Positions 43,387-51,676 of a DNA stretch of 64,000 nucleotides are shown piece by piece; the first letter of the stretch is position 1, and the number at the start of each line of letters is the position of its first letter. A program made the position numbers and the translations under genes. This DNA is from an uncultured Lachnospiraceae bacterium (GTDB lineage: Bacteria; Bacillota; Clostridia; Lachnospirales; Lachnospiraceae): NCBI GenBank assembly GCA_900317505.1, contig ONHB01000014.1, forward strand, positions 1 to 64,000. The letters are read 5' to 3'. The notes beneath the pieces are model-generated. The model was not told the DNA's origin. It saw nothing but the letters and a program-made list of their open reading frames with translations, and made no database searches.

Positions 43387-43808
43387 GTGAATATTATCCG
43401 GATGCACACCGGTATGATGATATCATTGATCTTCCCCATCACCAGTCGGTGAGCCGCCCCCATATGACACTGCATGACAGGGCTGCCCAGTTTGCTCCGT
43501 TTGCAGCACTGACCGGTCATGAGGAAGCAATCGAAGAAACTGCCCGTCTGACCGATTCTAGGATCGTGCTGGATGAAACGGCAATAGCCGCGATCAATGC
43601 AAAGCTATATGAAATTTCCCAAAAGCTTTCGGAAAAGCCGGTTGTATCCATTACCTATTTCCGCCCGGATGCACAAAAAGAGGGCGGTGCATATTTAACG
43701 GATGTCGGATCTGTACACAAAATCGATGAAGAAGGAAAAGTACTTCTCATGGACAGCGGGATCCGGATTCCGATGGAACAGATCGTGGAAATAAAGGATA
43801 CCGTTTAG
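43383..43808 (+). CDS. YolD-like protein
   Basis: 141 residues. The block HMTLHDRAAQFAPFAALTGHEEAIEETARLT is the YolD-like signature (PF08863 type), and the C-terminal half forms beta strands (VVSITYFRPD...VGSVHKIDEEGKVLLMDSGIRIPMEQI). YolD proteins accompany Y-family polymerases in Firmicutes and are thought to modulate them. Coupled to the polymerase by ATGA. Confidence 0.88.
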   Translation: MSEYYPDAHRYDDIIDLPHHQSVSRPHMTLHDRAAQFAPFAALTGHEEAIEETARLTDSRIVLDETAIAAINAKLYEISQKLSEKPVVSITYFRPDAQKEGGAYLTDVGSVHKIDEEGKVLLMDSGIRIPMEQIVEIKDTV

Positions 43809-43926
43809 TTTATGTCGCAGACAGGTTGAGAATCACACTTTTGCAATAGAAAAAGTACGTCTAAACAACAGACTTTACAACAATTTTGATTGGAAGTATA
43901 GTATCTGTACAGGAGATAGACAGACT

Positions 43927-44805
43927 ATGGATTTAAGAGTTTTGCGATATTTTTTAATGGTTGCAAAGGAACAGAGCTTTACAAAAGCTGCAAGACAGTT
44001 AAATATTACCCAGCCTACACTATCCAGACAATTAGCGGCGCTCGAGGAAGAGCTGGGAGTCCGGCTTTTTGACAGAGGCGGTCACAGTATCACGCTTACC
44101 AGTGAAGGCCAGCTGTTAAAACGGCGGGCTTTGGAAATTGTGGATCTGGAGGATAAGATTGTCAGTGAATTTAAAGGTGGCAATGAATCGGTAGAAGGCA
44201 CGGTTACCATTGGCTGCGGAGAATTTATGGCAGTGGAGTTTTTAGCTAAGATCTGCAAAAGCTACAAAGAAAAATATCCGTTGGTCCAGTTTGCCATCCA
44301 TACCGGGACGGCAGATGCGATTTCTGACATGATGAATAAGGGACTGGTTGATATCGGCCTGTTTTTGGAGCCGGTTGATACACAGGGGCTTGATTATATA
44401 CGGATTCAGGGAAGCGATCACTGGGTTGTGACGATGAGGGCGGACGATCCGCTGGCTGAAAAAACGGCCATTACCAAGGAAGATCTGCTGGATCTGCCCT
44501 TGATCTTACCGGAGCGCGCCAATATACAGAGCGAGCTTGCAAACTGGTTTGGAAAGGATTTTGACAGACTGAATATTGCGTTTGTCAGCAATTTGGGAAC
44601 CAATGCCGGTATCATGGCCATACACGGACTGGGATATCCGGTTTCCGTAGAAGGCGCAGCAAGATATTGGAGAAACGATCTGGTTGTCCAAAAGAGACTG
44701 TTTCCCGAAATCACCACAAGCACGGTCATTGCATGGCGCCGGAACATTCCATATGCTGCTGCAGTCCGGTATTTCATTGATGAAATAAATGCTTTCCGGG
44801 CATAA
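43927..44805 (+). CDS. LysR-family transcriptional regulator
   Basis: 292 residues with helix-turn-helix FLMVAKEQSFTKAARQLNITQPTLSRQLAALEEELGVRLF and effector domain. AGGAGAT precedes the ATG. It is followed in the same direction by flavodoxin and CMD-cupin genes after a hairpin at 44858-44893; this gene order (LysR, flavodoxin, cupin/CMD) recurs in gut Firmicutes, so these are its likely targets. Confidence 0.9.
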   Translation: MDLRVLRYFLMVAKEQSFTKAARQLNITQPTLSRQLAALEEELGVRLFDRGGHSITLTSEGQLLKRRALEIVDLEDKIVSEFKGGNESVEGTVTIGCGEFMAVEFLAKICKSYKEKYPLVQFAIHTGTADAISDMMNKGLVDIGLFLEPVDTQGLDYIRIQGSDHWVVTMRADDPLAEKTAITKEDLLDLPLILPERANIQSELANWFGKDFDRLNIAFVSNLGTNAGIMAIHGLGYPVSVEGAARYWRNDLVVQKRLFPEITTSTVIAWRRNIPYAAAVRYFIDEINAFRA

Positions 44806-44827
44806 TCGATGATACAATATAAGTATT

Positions 44828-44893
44828 AGACATATACAATAAAGGAATCTTATAATAGGTGCATAAGGTAAAATATCTTATGCATCTTTTTTA
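44828..44893 (+). terminator. Terminator hairpin, with a possible promoter just before it
   Basis: GGTGCATAAG (44858-44867) pairs with CTTATGCATC (44877-44886), followed by TTTTTT. A TATAAT at 44851-44856 with TAGACA 18 bases before it overlaps the stem, so the element may both end lysR and shape the flavodoxin leader. Confidence 0.65.
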
Positions 44894-44938
44894 TTAATGA
44901 AAGATCAGAAAATAAATTTTTTACAGGAGGTAATTGTT

Positions 44939-45412
44939 ATGAGTAAAAAATTAGTTGCGTATTTTAGTGCAAGCGGAGTAACCAGAAAGGCCGCAGAAAT
45001 GGTAGCAGAGGCATGCGATGGCAAGCTGTATGAGATCGCACCCAAGGTACCTTATACACAGGCAGATTTAAACTGGATGGACAAAAAGTCCAGAAGCAGT
45101 GTTGAAATGAGCGATAAATCCATCCGTCCGGAAATTGGCGGCGAAGAAATTTCTATCAGTGAATATGATGAAATCTTCATCGGCTTCCCGATCTGGTGGT
45201 ATGTAGCACCTACTATTATCAATACATTTTTGGAAAAATATGACTTCTCCGGTAAAAAGATCATTCTTTTTGCAACATCCGGCGGAAGCTCATTTGGAAA
45301 TACCGTAAAAGAACTGCAGCCATCTGCTCCCAAGGCCACTATTGTAGAGGGTAAGGTTTTGAACCGTATGAGCAGACAGGATATCGCAAACTGGGTAAAA
45401 AGTGTAGAGTAA
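44939..45412 (+). CDS. Flavodoxin-family protein
   Basis: 157 residues. FMN-phosphate loop FSASGVTRKAAEMVA at residues 8-22, FIGFPIWWYVAPTIINTFLE aromatic loop, and LFATSGGSSFGN third loop are the flavodoxin fold. CAGGAGG eight bases upstream selects ATG 44939. Small quinone or nitro-compound reductase or electron carrier. The CMD-cupin gene follows 20 bases later. Confidence 0.88.
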   Translation: MSKKLVAYFSASGVTRKAAEMVAEACDGKLYEIAPKVPYTQADLNWMDKKSRSSVEMSDKSIRPEIGGEEISISEYDEIFIGFPIWWYVAPTIINTFLEKYDFSGKKIILFATSGGSSFGNTVKELQPSAPKATIVEGKVLNRMSRQDIANWVKSVE

Positions 45413-45432
45413 AGCAGAAAGGAAAAAAGAGT

Positions 45433-46209
45433 ATGGCTAAGATCGTACAGACAGCAGGCAGAAATGCGCTCGGAGAGTTTGCTCCGGAATTTGCGCACTA
45501 CAATGATGATGTTTTATTTGGTGAAAACTGGAATAACCAGGATATTGATGTAAAGACAAGAAGTATCATAACGGTTGTAGCCCTTATGGATTCCGGGATT
45601 ACCGATTCTTCTTTAAAATTCCATCTGCAGAATGCCAAGGCACATGGTGTCACACAAAAGGAAATTGCCGCAATTATCACACATGTGGCATTTTATGCAG
45701 GCTGGCCGAAGGGCTGGGCAGTATTTAATCTTGCAAAAGAAGTATGGGATGTAAAGGAAGGCGATCTTCCTTATGAAGATGAAGCCATGCGTGCGCACGC
45801 CAAAGAAATGGTATTCCCCATTGGAGCTCCTAATGATGCATTTGCAAAGTACTTTATCGGAAAGAGCTATCTTGCTCCGGTATCCACAGATCAGGTTGGT
45901 ATCTTTAATGTGACCTTTGAGCCCGGATGCCGCAACAACTGGCATATTCACCATGCAAAAAGCGGCGGCGGACAGATCCTGGTCTGTGTTGCCGGACGCG
46001 GCTATTATCAGGAGGAAGGAAAAGAAGCTGTTGAGATGAAGCCCGGCGACTGCATCAACATTCCTGCAGAAGTAAAGCACTGGCACGGCGCTGCACCGGA
46101 CAGCTGGTTCAGCCACCTCGCAGTGGAAGTACCCGGAGAGGAAACCTCCAATGAATGGTGTGAGCCGGTATCGGATGAAGAATATCTGGCAGGCACAGCT
46201 CAGAAATAA
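45433..46209 (+). CDS. Carboxymuconolactone decarboxylase-like / cupin fusion
   Basis: 258 residues. N-terminal CMD-like helical domain (10-110) with TRSIITVVALMDSG and KEIAAIITHVAFYAGWPKGWA; it lacks the CxxC of AhpD peroxidases. C-terminal cupin (about 150-240) with metal-ligand motif NNWHIHHAKSGGGQILVC and GDCINIPAEVKHWHGAA. Fusions of this kind sit beside flavodoxin or reductase genes; the substrate is unknown. AAAGGA precedes the ATG. Confidence 0.88.
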   Translation: MAKIVQTAGRNALGEFAPEFAHYNDDVLFGENWNNQDIDVKTRSIITVVALMDSGITDSSLKFHLQNAKAHGVTQKEIAAIITHVAFYAGWPKGWAVFNLAKEVWDVKEGDLPYEDEAMRAHAKEMVFPIGAPNDAFAKYFIGKSYLAPVSTDQVGIFNVTFEPGCRNNWHIHHAKSGGGQILVCVAGRGYYQEEGKEAVEMKPGDCINIPAEVKHWHGAAPDSWFSHLAVEVPGEETSNEWCEPVSDEEYLAGTAQK

Positions 46210-46219
46210 TGATACAAGG

Positions 46220-46248
46220 ATAGCCGTCATTCTGGCGGCTATTTTTTT
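46220..46248 (+). terminator. Intrinsic terminator
   Basis: ATAGCCG (46220-46226) pairs with CGGCTAT (46236-46242), followed by a run of T. Confidence 0.85.
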
Positions 46249-46263
46249 GACCATACGGTCTCC

Positions 46264-46292
46264 TTGATTTGTCGTAAAAAAGAGATTATAAT
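46264..46292 (+). promoter_or_regulatory. Promoter of the GNAT gene
   Basis: TTGATT (46264-46269), 17 bases, TATAAT (46287-46292). Confidence 0.65.
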
Positions 46293-46324
46293 AACCGCAA
46301 ATATTAGTTGGAAGGACGATCATC

Positions 46325-46828
46325 ATGGATCAGACAGAATCAATCATCATACGTCAGTACACACCGAAGGATATACCGGAGCTTATCCGCATCTGGAATC
46401 AGGTAGTAGAGGATGGAGTAGCATTTCCGCAGGAAGAGTGTCTGACCATTCAGACAGGAACGGAATTTTTTGCAAATCAGACCTATACCGCGGCGGCTGT
46501 GGATAGCAACAGCGGAAAGATTTACGGATTATACATTTTACATCCCAACAATGTAGGACGGTGCGGACATATCTGCAATGCAAGCTATGCGGTAGACCGG
46601 GATGCGAGAGGGCTGCATATCGGGGAGAAGCTTGTAAAGGACTGCCTTGAGCAGGGAAAAGCACAGGGCTTTGGCGTGCTGCAGTTCAATGCAGTGGTAG
46701 CGACCAATACCCATGCGCGTCATCTGTATGAACGGCTGGGCTTTGTACAGCTTGGCACCATACCGGGAGGATTCCGCATGAAGGACGGACATTATGAGGA
46801 TATCTGCCCGTATTATCATGTACTGTAA
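46325..46828 (+). CDS. GNAT-family N-acetyltransferase
   Basis: 167 residues. The acetyl-CoA site is NASYAVDRDARGLHIGEKLVKDCLEQGKAQG (R/Q-x-x-G-x-G/A type loop), followed by QFNAVVATNTHARHLYERLGFVQLGTIPGGF, the common end of GNAT proteins acting on small amines or amino-acid analogues. GGAAGGA precedes the ATG. Single gene with terminator hairpin at 46858. Confidence 0.87.
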   Translation: MDQTESIIIRQYTPKDIPELIRIWNQVVEDGVAFPQEECLTIQTGTEFFANQTYTAAAVDSNSGKIYGLYILHPNNVGRCGHICNASYAVDRDARGLHIGEKLVKDCLEQGKAQGFGVLQFNAVVATNTHARHLYERLGFVQLGTIPGGFRMKDGHYEDICPYYHVL

Positions 46829-46850
46829 CAAAATTTATTTATAATAATTC

Positions 46851-46909
46851 TTGCATAGGATGGATAGTTGCATTAAAATAACGTTAGATGCGACTAACCA
46901 TCCTTTTTT
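46851..46909 (+). promoter_or_regulatory. Promoter, TTAG-N6-CTAA operator and terminator-like hairpin
   Basis: TTGCAT (46851-46856), 17 bases, TAAAAT (46874-46879), then GTTAGATGCGACTAAC with TTAG 46884-46887 and CTAA 46894-46897. The operator is also the right arm of a 16-bp hairpin (GGATGG...CCATCC, 46858-46903, two mismatches) followed by six T, which would end the GNAT transcript. Confidence 0.65.
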
Positions 46910-46942
46910 ATTTCCGGATGGTAAAAAACAGAGGAGAAAGAC

Positions 46943-47686
46943 ATGACAATTTATGAATATGGCGACCGGAGCAAACCACATATACTTCTGGTTCACGGTA
47001 TGTGGATGATGCATGAAATGATGCTGCCGTATGTGGATAAGTTAAGAGATGATTATCATATTATTGCACCGGATCTGACCGGACACGGAAGTGATAAGGG
47101 CCGGTTTGAATCGTCCCAAAAGGATACAACGGAGATTGTAGACTGGCTTGTACAAAATCAGATGACGGAGCTTGCGCTTGTTTTTGGTGCGTCGCTTGGC
47201 GGCGTGATCGCAATGGATGTGATTTCCAATGAAAACGTTTTACATACACACTGTGCTGTTATGGAAGGAGCCTCTCTTATGCGCGTACGCGGTGTAGAGT
47301 GGGTATTCCGTGCTATGTTCCGTGCTATGAAAAAGCACCCGGAGACGATCGCCAATATGTATGCATCCATGCCCAGTCTGGATACGGATATGCAGCAGAA
47401 GCTTCTGGATACAATGGCACGTACGGATGAAGAGATGCTCTCCAATCTTGTGCATACCTGCAACAGTTATCCGTTTGAGAAGCGTCCGCTTTCGCCGGAG
47501 CTGCAAAGGCATCTGTTTTTTGAGTTTGGCAGTAAGGATTCGCATCTGGTGTGCCAGAAGGCGATCAAAAAATATTATCCCGGAGCAAAGATCATAACGA
47601 GAAAGGGCTACGGACATTGTGAATATATGTTTACACACAGTGATCAATATGCGGAATTGCTGAAAAGCTATATGGAGGAGAAGTGA
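46943..47686 (+). CDS. Alpha/beta hydrolase
   Basis: 247 residues. Oxyanion HGMWMM after strand 3, nucleophile elbow FGASLGG (G-x-S-x-G), and a C-terminal histidine in GYGHCEYM. The N-terminus TIYEYGDRSKPHILLVHG aligns with KIYKFGDQSKPVIMLFPG of the hydrolase at 50683-51474, so they are paralogues, and both promoters carry the same palindrome. Substrate unknown. GAGGAG precedes the ATG; the membrane protein follows 2 bases after the stop. Confidence 0.85.
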   Translation: MTIYEYGDRSKPHILLVHGMWMMHEMMLPYVDKLRDDYHIIAPDLTGHGSDKGRFESSQKDTTEIVDWLVQNQMTELALVFGASLGGVIAMDVISNENVLHTHCAVMEGASLMRVRGVEWVFRAMFRAMKKHPETIANMYASMPSLDTDMQQKLLDTMARTDEEMLSNLVHTCNSYPFEKRPLSPELQRHLFFEFGSKDSHLVCQKAIKKYYPGAKIITRKGYGHCEYMFTHSDQYAELLKSYMEEK

Positions 47687-47688
47687 TT

Positions 47689-48300
47689 ATGAAACTATTA
47701 TTATTGATGGGATTGATCGGTCACATATTATGTGGTGTTTCTGACTGTCTTCTGACCTATGCACCCAATGGAAAGGTCAATCTGACGGATTTCAAGGATT
47801 ATGAAAAATCCAGTGTATCATTTCAGGGGATGCCCTTAAAAAATCTGTCACTTGCCATGGTGCTTGGCGTGATTGCCATGACAATGGAGCTGTTTGGTTA
47901 TACACAGTTATGTGACTATGTCAGAGGTTATTCCTCTGTTTATTACTGGATCATGTATGCGTCCGCGCTGGTTATGTTTATTTCCCTGCCGTTACACCAC
48001 ATTATCTGTTGTCTGTGTGAGTGGTTTTTCGTTAAGCTTGGGCTGACAAAAGAGGCCTTGGACAGTGTCTGGGATTTCTTTAAATGCACCGTGTATACGA
48101 TGTATGTCGGCTATCTTGCCATGATCGTGTTTGCGGTTTCATTTCTGATCGTGGTAGTGACCGGACAGACGGATCTGCCCAGATGGGCTGCCATATTTAA
48201 CCTGCTTCCGTTAGCCGTTGTTACCCTGCCGACCAAGCTTCCGGCAAAGGCCAATGTGATTGGAGCGGTTATGTTTTTGGGCCTTCTGTTTTTGATGTAG
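47689..48300 (+). CDS. Small multi-pass membrane protein (DUF6796-like)
   Basis: 203 residues, about five to six helices; paralogue of the protein at 8443 (shared IGH...D..L...PNG start). Function unknown. ATG 47689 follows GGAGGAG; the GTG at 47683 is rejected. Cotranscribed with the hydrolase. Confidence 0.62.
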   Translation: MKLLLLMGLIGHILCGVSDCLLTYAPNGKVNLTDFKDYEKSSVSFQGMPLKNLSLAMVLGVIAMTMELFGYTQLCDYVRGYSSVYYWIMYASALVMFISLPLHHIICCLCEWFFVKLGLTKEALDSVWDFFKCTVYTMYVGYLAMIVFAVSFLIVVVTGQTDLPRWAAIFNLLPLAVVTLPTKLPAKANVIGAVMFLGLLFLM

Positions 48301-48303
48301 GGC

Positions 48304-48411
48304 TTGATTCCCAATAGAATATGTGTTAAACTTGCACTCACAAAACCCTTATGGGAGTGGATTTTTTAGAGAATTCTTTTTCGCCACACAGTTTCTGCTG
48401 TGTGGCTTTTT
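48304..48411 (+). promoter_or_regulatory. Promoter and attenuator-like leader of a MATE gene
   Basis: TTGATT (48304-48309), 17 bases, TAAACT (48327-48332). The leader holds a weak hairpin with CCCTTATGGG and a T-run, then a strong one, GCCACACAG (48383-48391) with CTGTGTGGC (48398-48406) and five T, ending only a few bases before the ribosome site GTGGAGG. Confidence 0.6.
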
Positions 48412-48425
48412 ATGTGGAGGATATT

Positions 48426-49787
48426 ATGGATCAGAATTTTATGAAGGAAAAGAAAATACTGCCTCTGGTGATTTCCATGTCATTGCCCATGGTCGTTTCG
48501 ATGGCGACCAATTCTTTGTACAATATCGTGGATAGTTATTTTGTGGCAAAGATCAGTGAGGATGCCATGACGGCGCTTTCTCTGGTATATCCGATCCAAA
48601 ACCTGATGACTGCGATCGGCGTCGGCTTTGGTGTGGGACTCAATGCAAAAATTGCTTATTTTCTGGGAGCGGGCGCAAAAGAGCAGGCCAATAAAGCTGC
48701 TTCAACCGGAATGCTTTTAAGCCTGATCCACGGAATTGTACTGATGGTGATCTGCCTTCTTGGAATGCCCTGGTTTTTATCTCTGTATACAAAAAATCAG
48801 ACGATCCTTGAGATGGGACTGGTATATGCAAACCGGGCATTTTTATTTTCTATTATTATCATGCTCAGCATTTCTCTGGAAAAGATTTTTCAGGCCGTGG
48901 GCAAGATGCGGGTTTCGATGATCAGTATGATCGCTGGCTTTGTCACGAATATTGTTCTGGATCCGTTGATGATCTTTGGCATCGGGCCGTTTCCCAGGAT
49001 GGGTATGGCGGGAGCTGCATATGCGACAGGAATTGGACAGACAGTGTGTCTGCTCTGTTATTTCTTATTTTTATATTTGGATCCGGTTCCGCTTACCTTT
49101 AGCAAAAAGTATATTTCCATGGATGGCAGTCTGTTGAAGGGGCTGTATTCCATCGGTATTCCGGCCACCTTAAATATGGCACTGCCGTCACTTTTAATTT
49201 CTTCGTTAAACGGCATTCTGTCACCGTTTTCGGACAAGTACATTCTGGTGCTCGGTGTCTATTACAAGCTGCAGACCTTTGTATATCTGACTGCAAACGG
49301 AATTATCCAGGGCATCCGGCCGCTTGTCAGCTTCAATTATGGTGCGGGGGAAAAGAAAAGAGTGGAACTGATTTACAGGACGACTTTGGCTCTGAGTGCA
49401 GGTGTCATGGCTGTTGGTACGGGACTGTCGCTTTGCATTCCGGGACAGATGATCGGGCTTTTTACAGCGCAGAAAGATACGCTGCAGATTGGTATAAAGG
49501 CATTGCAGATCATTTGTATCGGATTTATACCGTCAGCGGTTTCCGTGACCTGCTGTGGAGTTTTGGAGGCTCTGGGAAAGGGTGTGCCTTCATTGCTTGT
49601 ATCGTCCTTAAGATATGTTGTTGTGATGATACCGGTGGCATTTATCATGAGCCGTATCATCGGCGCAGAGGGCGTATTTGTGGCATTTCCCATAACAGAG
49701 GTTATGACCGCGGTAGCCGCCTTTCTGATATACAGAAGCTTTTATGCAAAAAGCTTTCAGTACAATGAACAGTCTGCCAAAGGCTAA
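48426..49787 (+). CDS. MATE-family efflux transporter
   Basis: 454 residues, twelve helices; blocks TNSLYNIVDSYFVAKISEDAMTALSL and NYGAGEKKRVELIYR fit the NorM/DinF-like branch. Start ATG 48426 with GTGGAGG upstream; the longer frame to 48351 runs through the terminator-like hairpin and is rejected. The stop overlaps the facing YitT gene by 4 bases. Confidence 0.9.
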   Translation: MDQNFMKEKKILPLVISMSLPMVVSMATNSLYNIVDSYFVAKISEDAMTALSLVYPIQNLMTAIGVGFGVGLNAKIAYFLGAGAKEQANKAASTGMLLSLIHGIVLMVICLLGMPWFLSLYTKNQTILEMGLVYANRAFLFSIIIMLSISLEKIFQAVGKMRVSMISMIAGFVTNIVLDPLMIFGIGPFPRMGMAGAAYATGIGQTVCLLCYFLFLYLDPVPLTFSKKYISMDGSLLKGLYSIGIPATLNMALPSLLISSLNGILSPFSDKYILVLGVYYKLQTFVYLTANGIIQGIRPLVSFNYGAGEKKRVELIYRTTLALSAGVMAVGTGLSLCIPGQMIGLFTAQKDTLQIGIKALQIICIGFIPSAVSVTCCGVLEALGKGVPSLLVSSLRYVVVMIPVAFIMSRIIGAEGVFVAFPITEVMTAVAAFLIYRSFYAKSFQYNEQSAKG

Positions 49788-50662
49788 TCATTGGGAATAT
49801 CGTGAAAACGGCCGGTCAGCTCTTCTGTCTTGACGATATTGATAAAAGCATGCGGATCGATGGATCTTATGAGCGGAATAAGCTGGCGCTTGGCCTCGGC
49901 ATTGATAACAGAATAGATCAATGTTTTTTCTTTTTCCTCATAACATCCAATTCCCTGAAACAGGGTCGCATCGTGGTGTGTTGTTTCACGGATCGTATCA
50001 TAGATCTGCTGGGCATGATCCGAAATAATGAATAAAGTCTCTTTTTTGTATCTCTTGTACATGATCTGGATCATCTGCGTGCTGCAGAACTGGAAGATGA
50101 TCGAATACAGGGCAATCGGCCAGCCAAATAAGCAGCCGGCGATGATCAGCATGATGACGTTGCCAAACAGGATATAGTTCCAGGCATCGATGCCTTTTTT
50201 CTGGGATAAAAAGATGCTGATAAAATCGGTTCCGCCGGTGGTTGTGCCGACATTGAGACACAGACTGATGGCAAAGCCGTTGATCAGGCCGCCGAATACA
50301 CAGTTGAGCATCGGGTCCTGGGTAAAGACATAGGCAGGCAGAAGATCGACAAAAATACTGGATAAGATGATCGTGAGTATTGAATACAGTGTGAACTTTC
50401 TGCCGATGTATTTAAAGCCGATATAAACAGGGAAGAGGTTGAGTACCACGTTGAAAATGGTATACGGAACCTCTATATGAAAGAATTTCTGGAAAATTTC
50501 CTGAAGTAATAAGGAAACACCGGAAAATCCGCCCGGGAACAGGTTGGATGGCCTTGCAAAACAACACAGATTCCATGCGAAGATCACGGATGCTACAATT
50601 ACGACGATAATGCGGAATACTTGATAAAACTTTGGATGCTTGTATTCAATCCCCTGAAACAT
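49784..50662 (-). CDS. YitT-family membrane protein (DUF161/DUF2179)
   Basis: 292 residues: five to six helices in the DUF161 part (GGFSGVSLLLQE, GGLINGFAISLCLNVGTTTGGTDFI) and a soluble C-terminal DUF2179 domain (LFIISDHAQQIYDTI...GIGCYEEKEKTLIYSVINAEA...IDPHAFINI). Function unknown; possibly transport. GAGGTG upstream supports ATG 50662 over GTG 50671. It lies 20 bases after the second hydrolase and probably shares its transcript. Confidence 0.9.
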   Translation of the reverse strand: MFQGIEYKHPKFYQVFRIIVVIVASVIFAWNLCCFARPSNLFPGGFSGVSLLLQEIFQKFFHIEVPYTIFNVVLNLFPVYIGFKYIGRKFTLYSILTIILSSIFVDLLPAYVFTQDPMLNCVFGGLINGFAISLCLNVGTTTGGTDFISIFLSQKKGIDAWNYILFGNVIMLIIAGCLFGWPIALYSIIFQFCSTQMIQIMYKRYKKETLFIISDHAQQIYDTIRETTHHDATLFQGIGCYEEKEKTLIYSVINAEAKRQLIPLIRSIDPHAFINIVKTEELTGRFHDIPND

Positions 50663-50682
50663 GACAGTCACCTCATTTGATT

Positions 50683-51474
50683 TTAGGAAGGTATTTTAGC
50701 GCAGGCCTCACAAATGGCTTCGGTCCATCTGTCGGCATCAAAAAGTAACTCTTCATGATTCAGATTATATTCGCAAATGTCCGGATTTGCAAAATGTTTT
50801 AAGTACCGGTCGCGATATTTTTCACCCATTTTTTTAGCATAAAAAACATGGATGATCGTACCGTCAGCCTTGATGTGTTCGCCGACCTTTGTATAGAGGT
50901 CAGTACAGAACTGGTTTTTGATGGATTCCTTGGAAATAAAGGACAGATCGACTTCTCCGTTGTAGCCTATCATATGCATCAGGTTGTTCATGTATTCAGT
51001 ATTGTCAGTGCCCTGGCTCATTTTCTTTTCAAAGACCTTTCTTAAAAAAGCGCTTTCTTTGCCGGTAATAAACGGATATAAGAGTGGGGCCATGATCGCG
51101 GTTTCTAATTTGGCGAGCCACTTCGGTGCCTGATCCATATCACTGGAACCGATGATGGCATGCGTGATGTGGACATTGTGCCGGCTTACCAGCAAAGAAA
51201 CAAAGGAGCCGCCGAGTGAGCAGCCATATGCGGCAAAAACAGAGCCGTCAAGTTCTTTTTTTATATATTGTTCGACCTTTTCTACCTCATCTAGCTCTGA
51301 AATAAATGTGGAATTTTCTGTTTCGTCAAAACCGCTGTAGCTTACGACCATGGTGTAAAAGTACCTTTGCAGGGACTCCAGTACATGACCAAAGTTGGTC
51401 TTCCAGTGGCAGCAGGTGCCGGGAAACAGCATGATGACGGGTTTACTCTGATCTCCGAATTTATATATTTTCAT
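50683..51474 (-). CDS. Alpha/beta hydrolase
   Basis: 263 residues. Nucleophile elbow YGCSLGG, oxyanion-side FPGTCCHW, and a late histidine in NLNHEELLFDAD. Paralogue of the hydrolase at 46943. AAAGGAG seven bases upstream fixes ATG 51474; the GTG at 51498 is in the leader. Its promoter carries the shared palindrome, with the best DtxR-like match in the window. Confidence 0.82.
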   Translation of the reverse strand: MKIYKFGDQSKPVIMLFPGTCCHWKTNFGHVLESLQRYFYTMVVSYSGFDETENSTFISELDEVEKVEQYIKKELDGSVFAAYGCSLGGSFVSLLVSRHNVHITHAIIGSSDMDQAPKWLAKLETAIMAPLLYPFITGKESAFLRKVFEKKMSQGTDNTEYMNNLMHMIGYNGEVDLSFISKESIKNQFCTDLYTKVGEHIKADGTIIHVFYAKKMGEKYRDRYLKHFANPDICEYNLNHEELLFDADRWTEAICEACAKIPS

Positions 51475-51502
51475 GATAAGGCTCCTTTTATAAATCACAT
51501 AA

Positions 51503-51549
51503 TTAGTTTAGACTAACCAAATGTTAGCATTGCCTTATTTGTTTGTCAA
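51503..51549 (-). promoter_or_regulatory. Promoter with TTAG-N6-CTAA / DtxR-like operator
   Basis: Minus strand TTGACA (51549-51544), 17 bases, TAACAT (51526-51521), then TTAGTCTAAACTAA (51516-51503). The longer stretch TTTGGTTAGTCTAAACTAA matches 16 of 19 positions of the DtxR consensus TTAGGTTAGSCTAACCTAA. Confidence 0.72.
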
Positions 51550-51676
51550 GAATGGACAGAGCGAGGAAAATGATACCAGAAAGGGCAGCTATGTTGAAAA
51601 AACATCGACATAAAGACTTAGACACGTTATAATTATTTCGTTGACTCGTGTATTTACCGATCAGAAAGTTAGTGAC

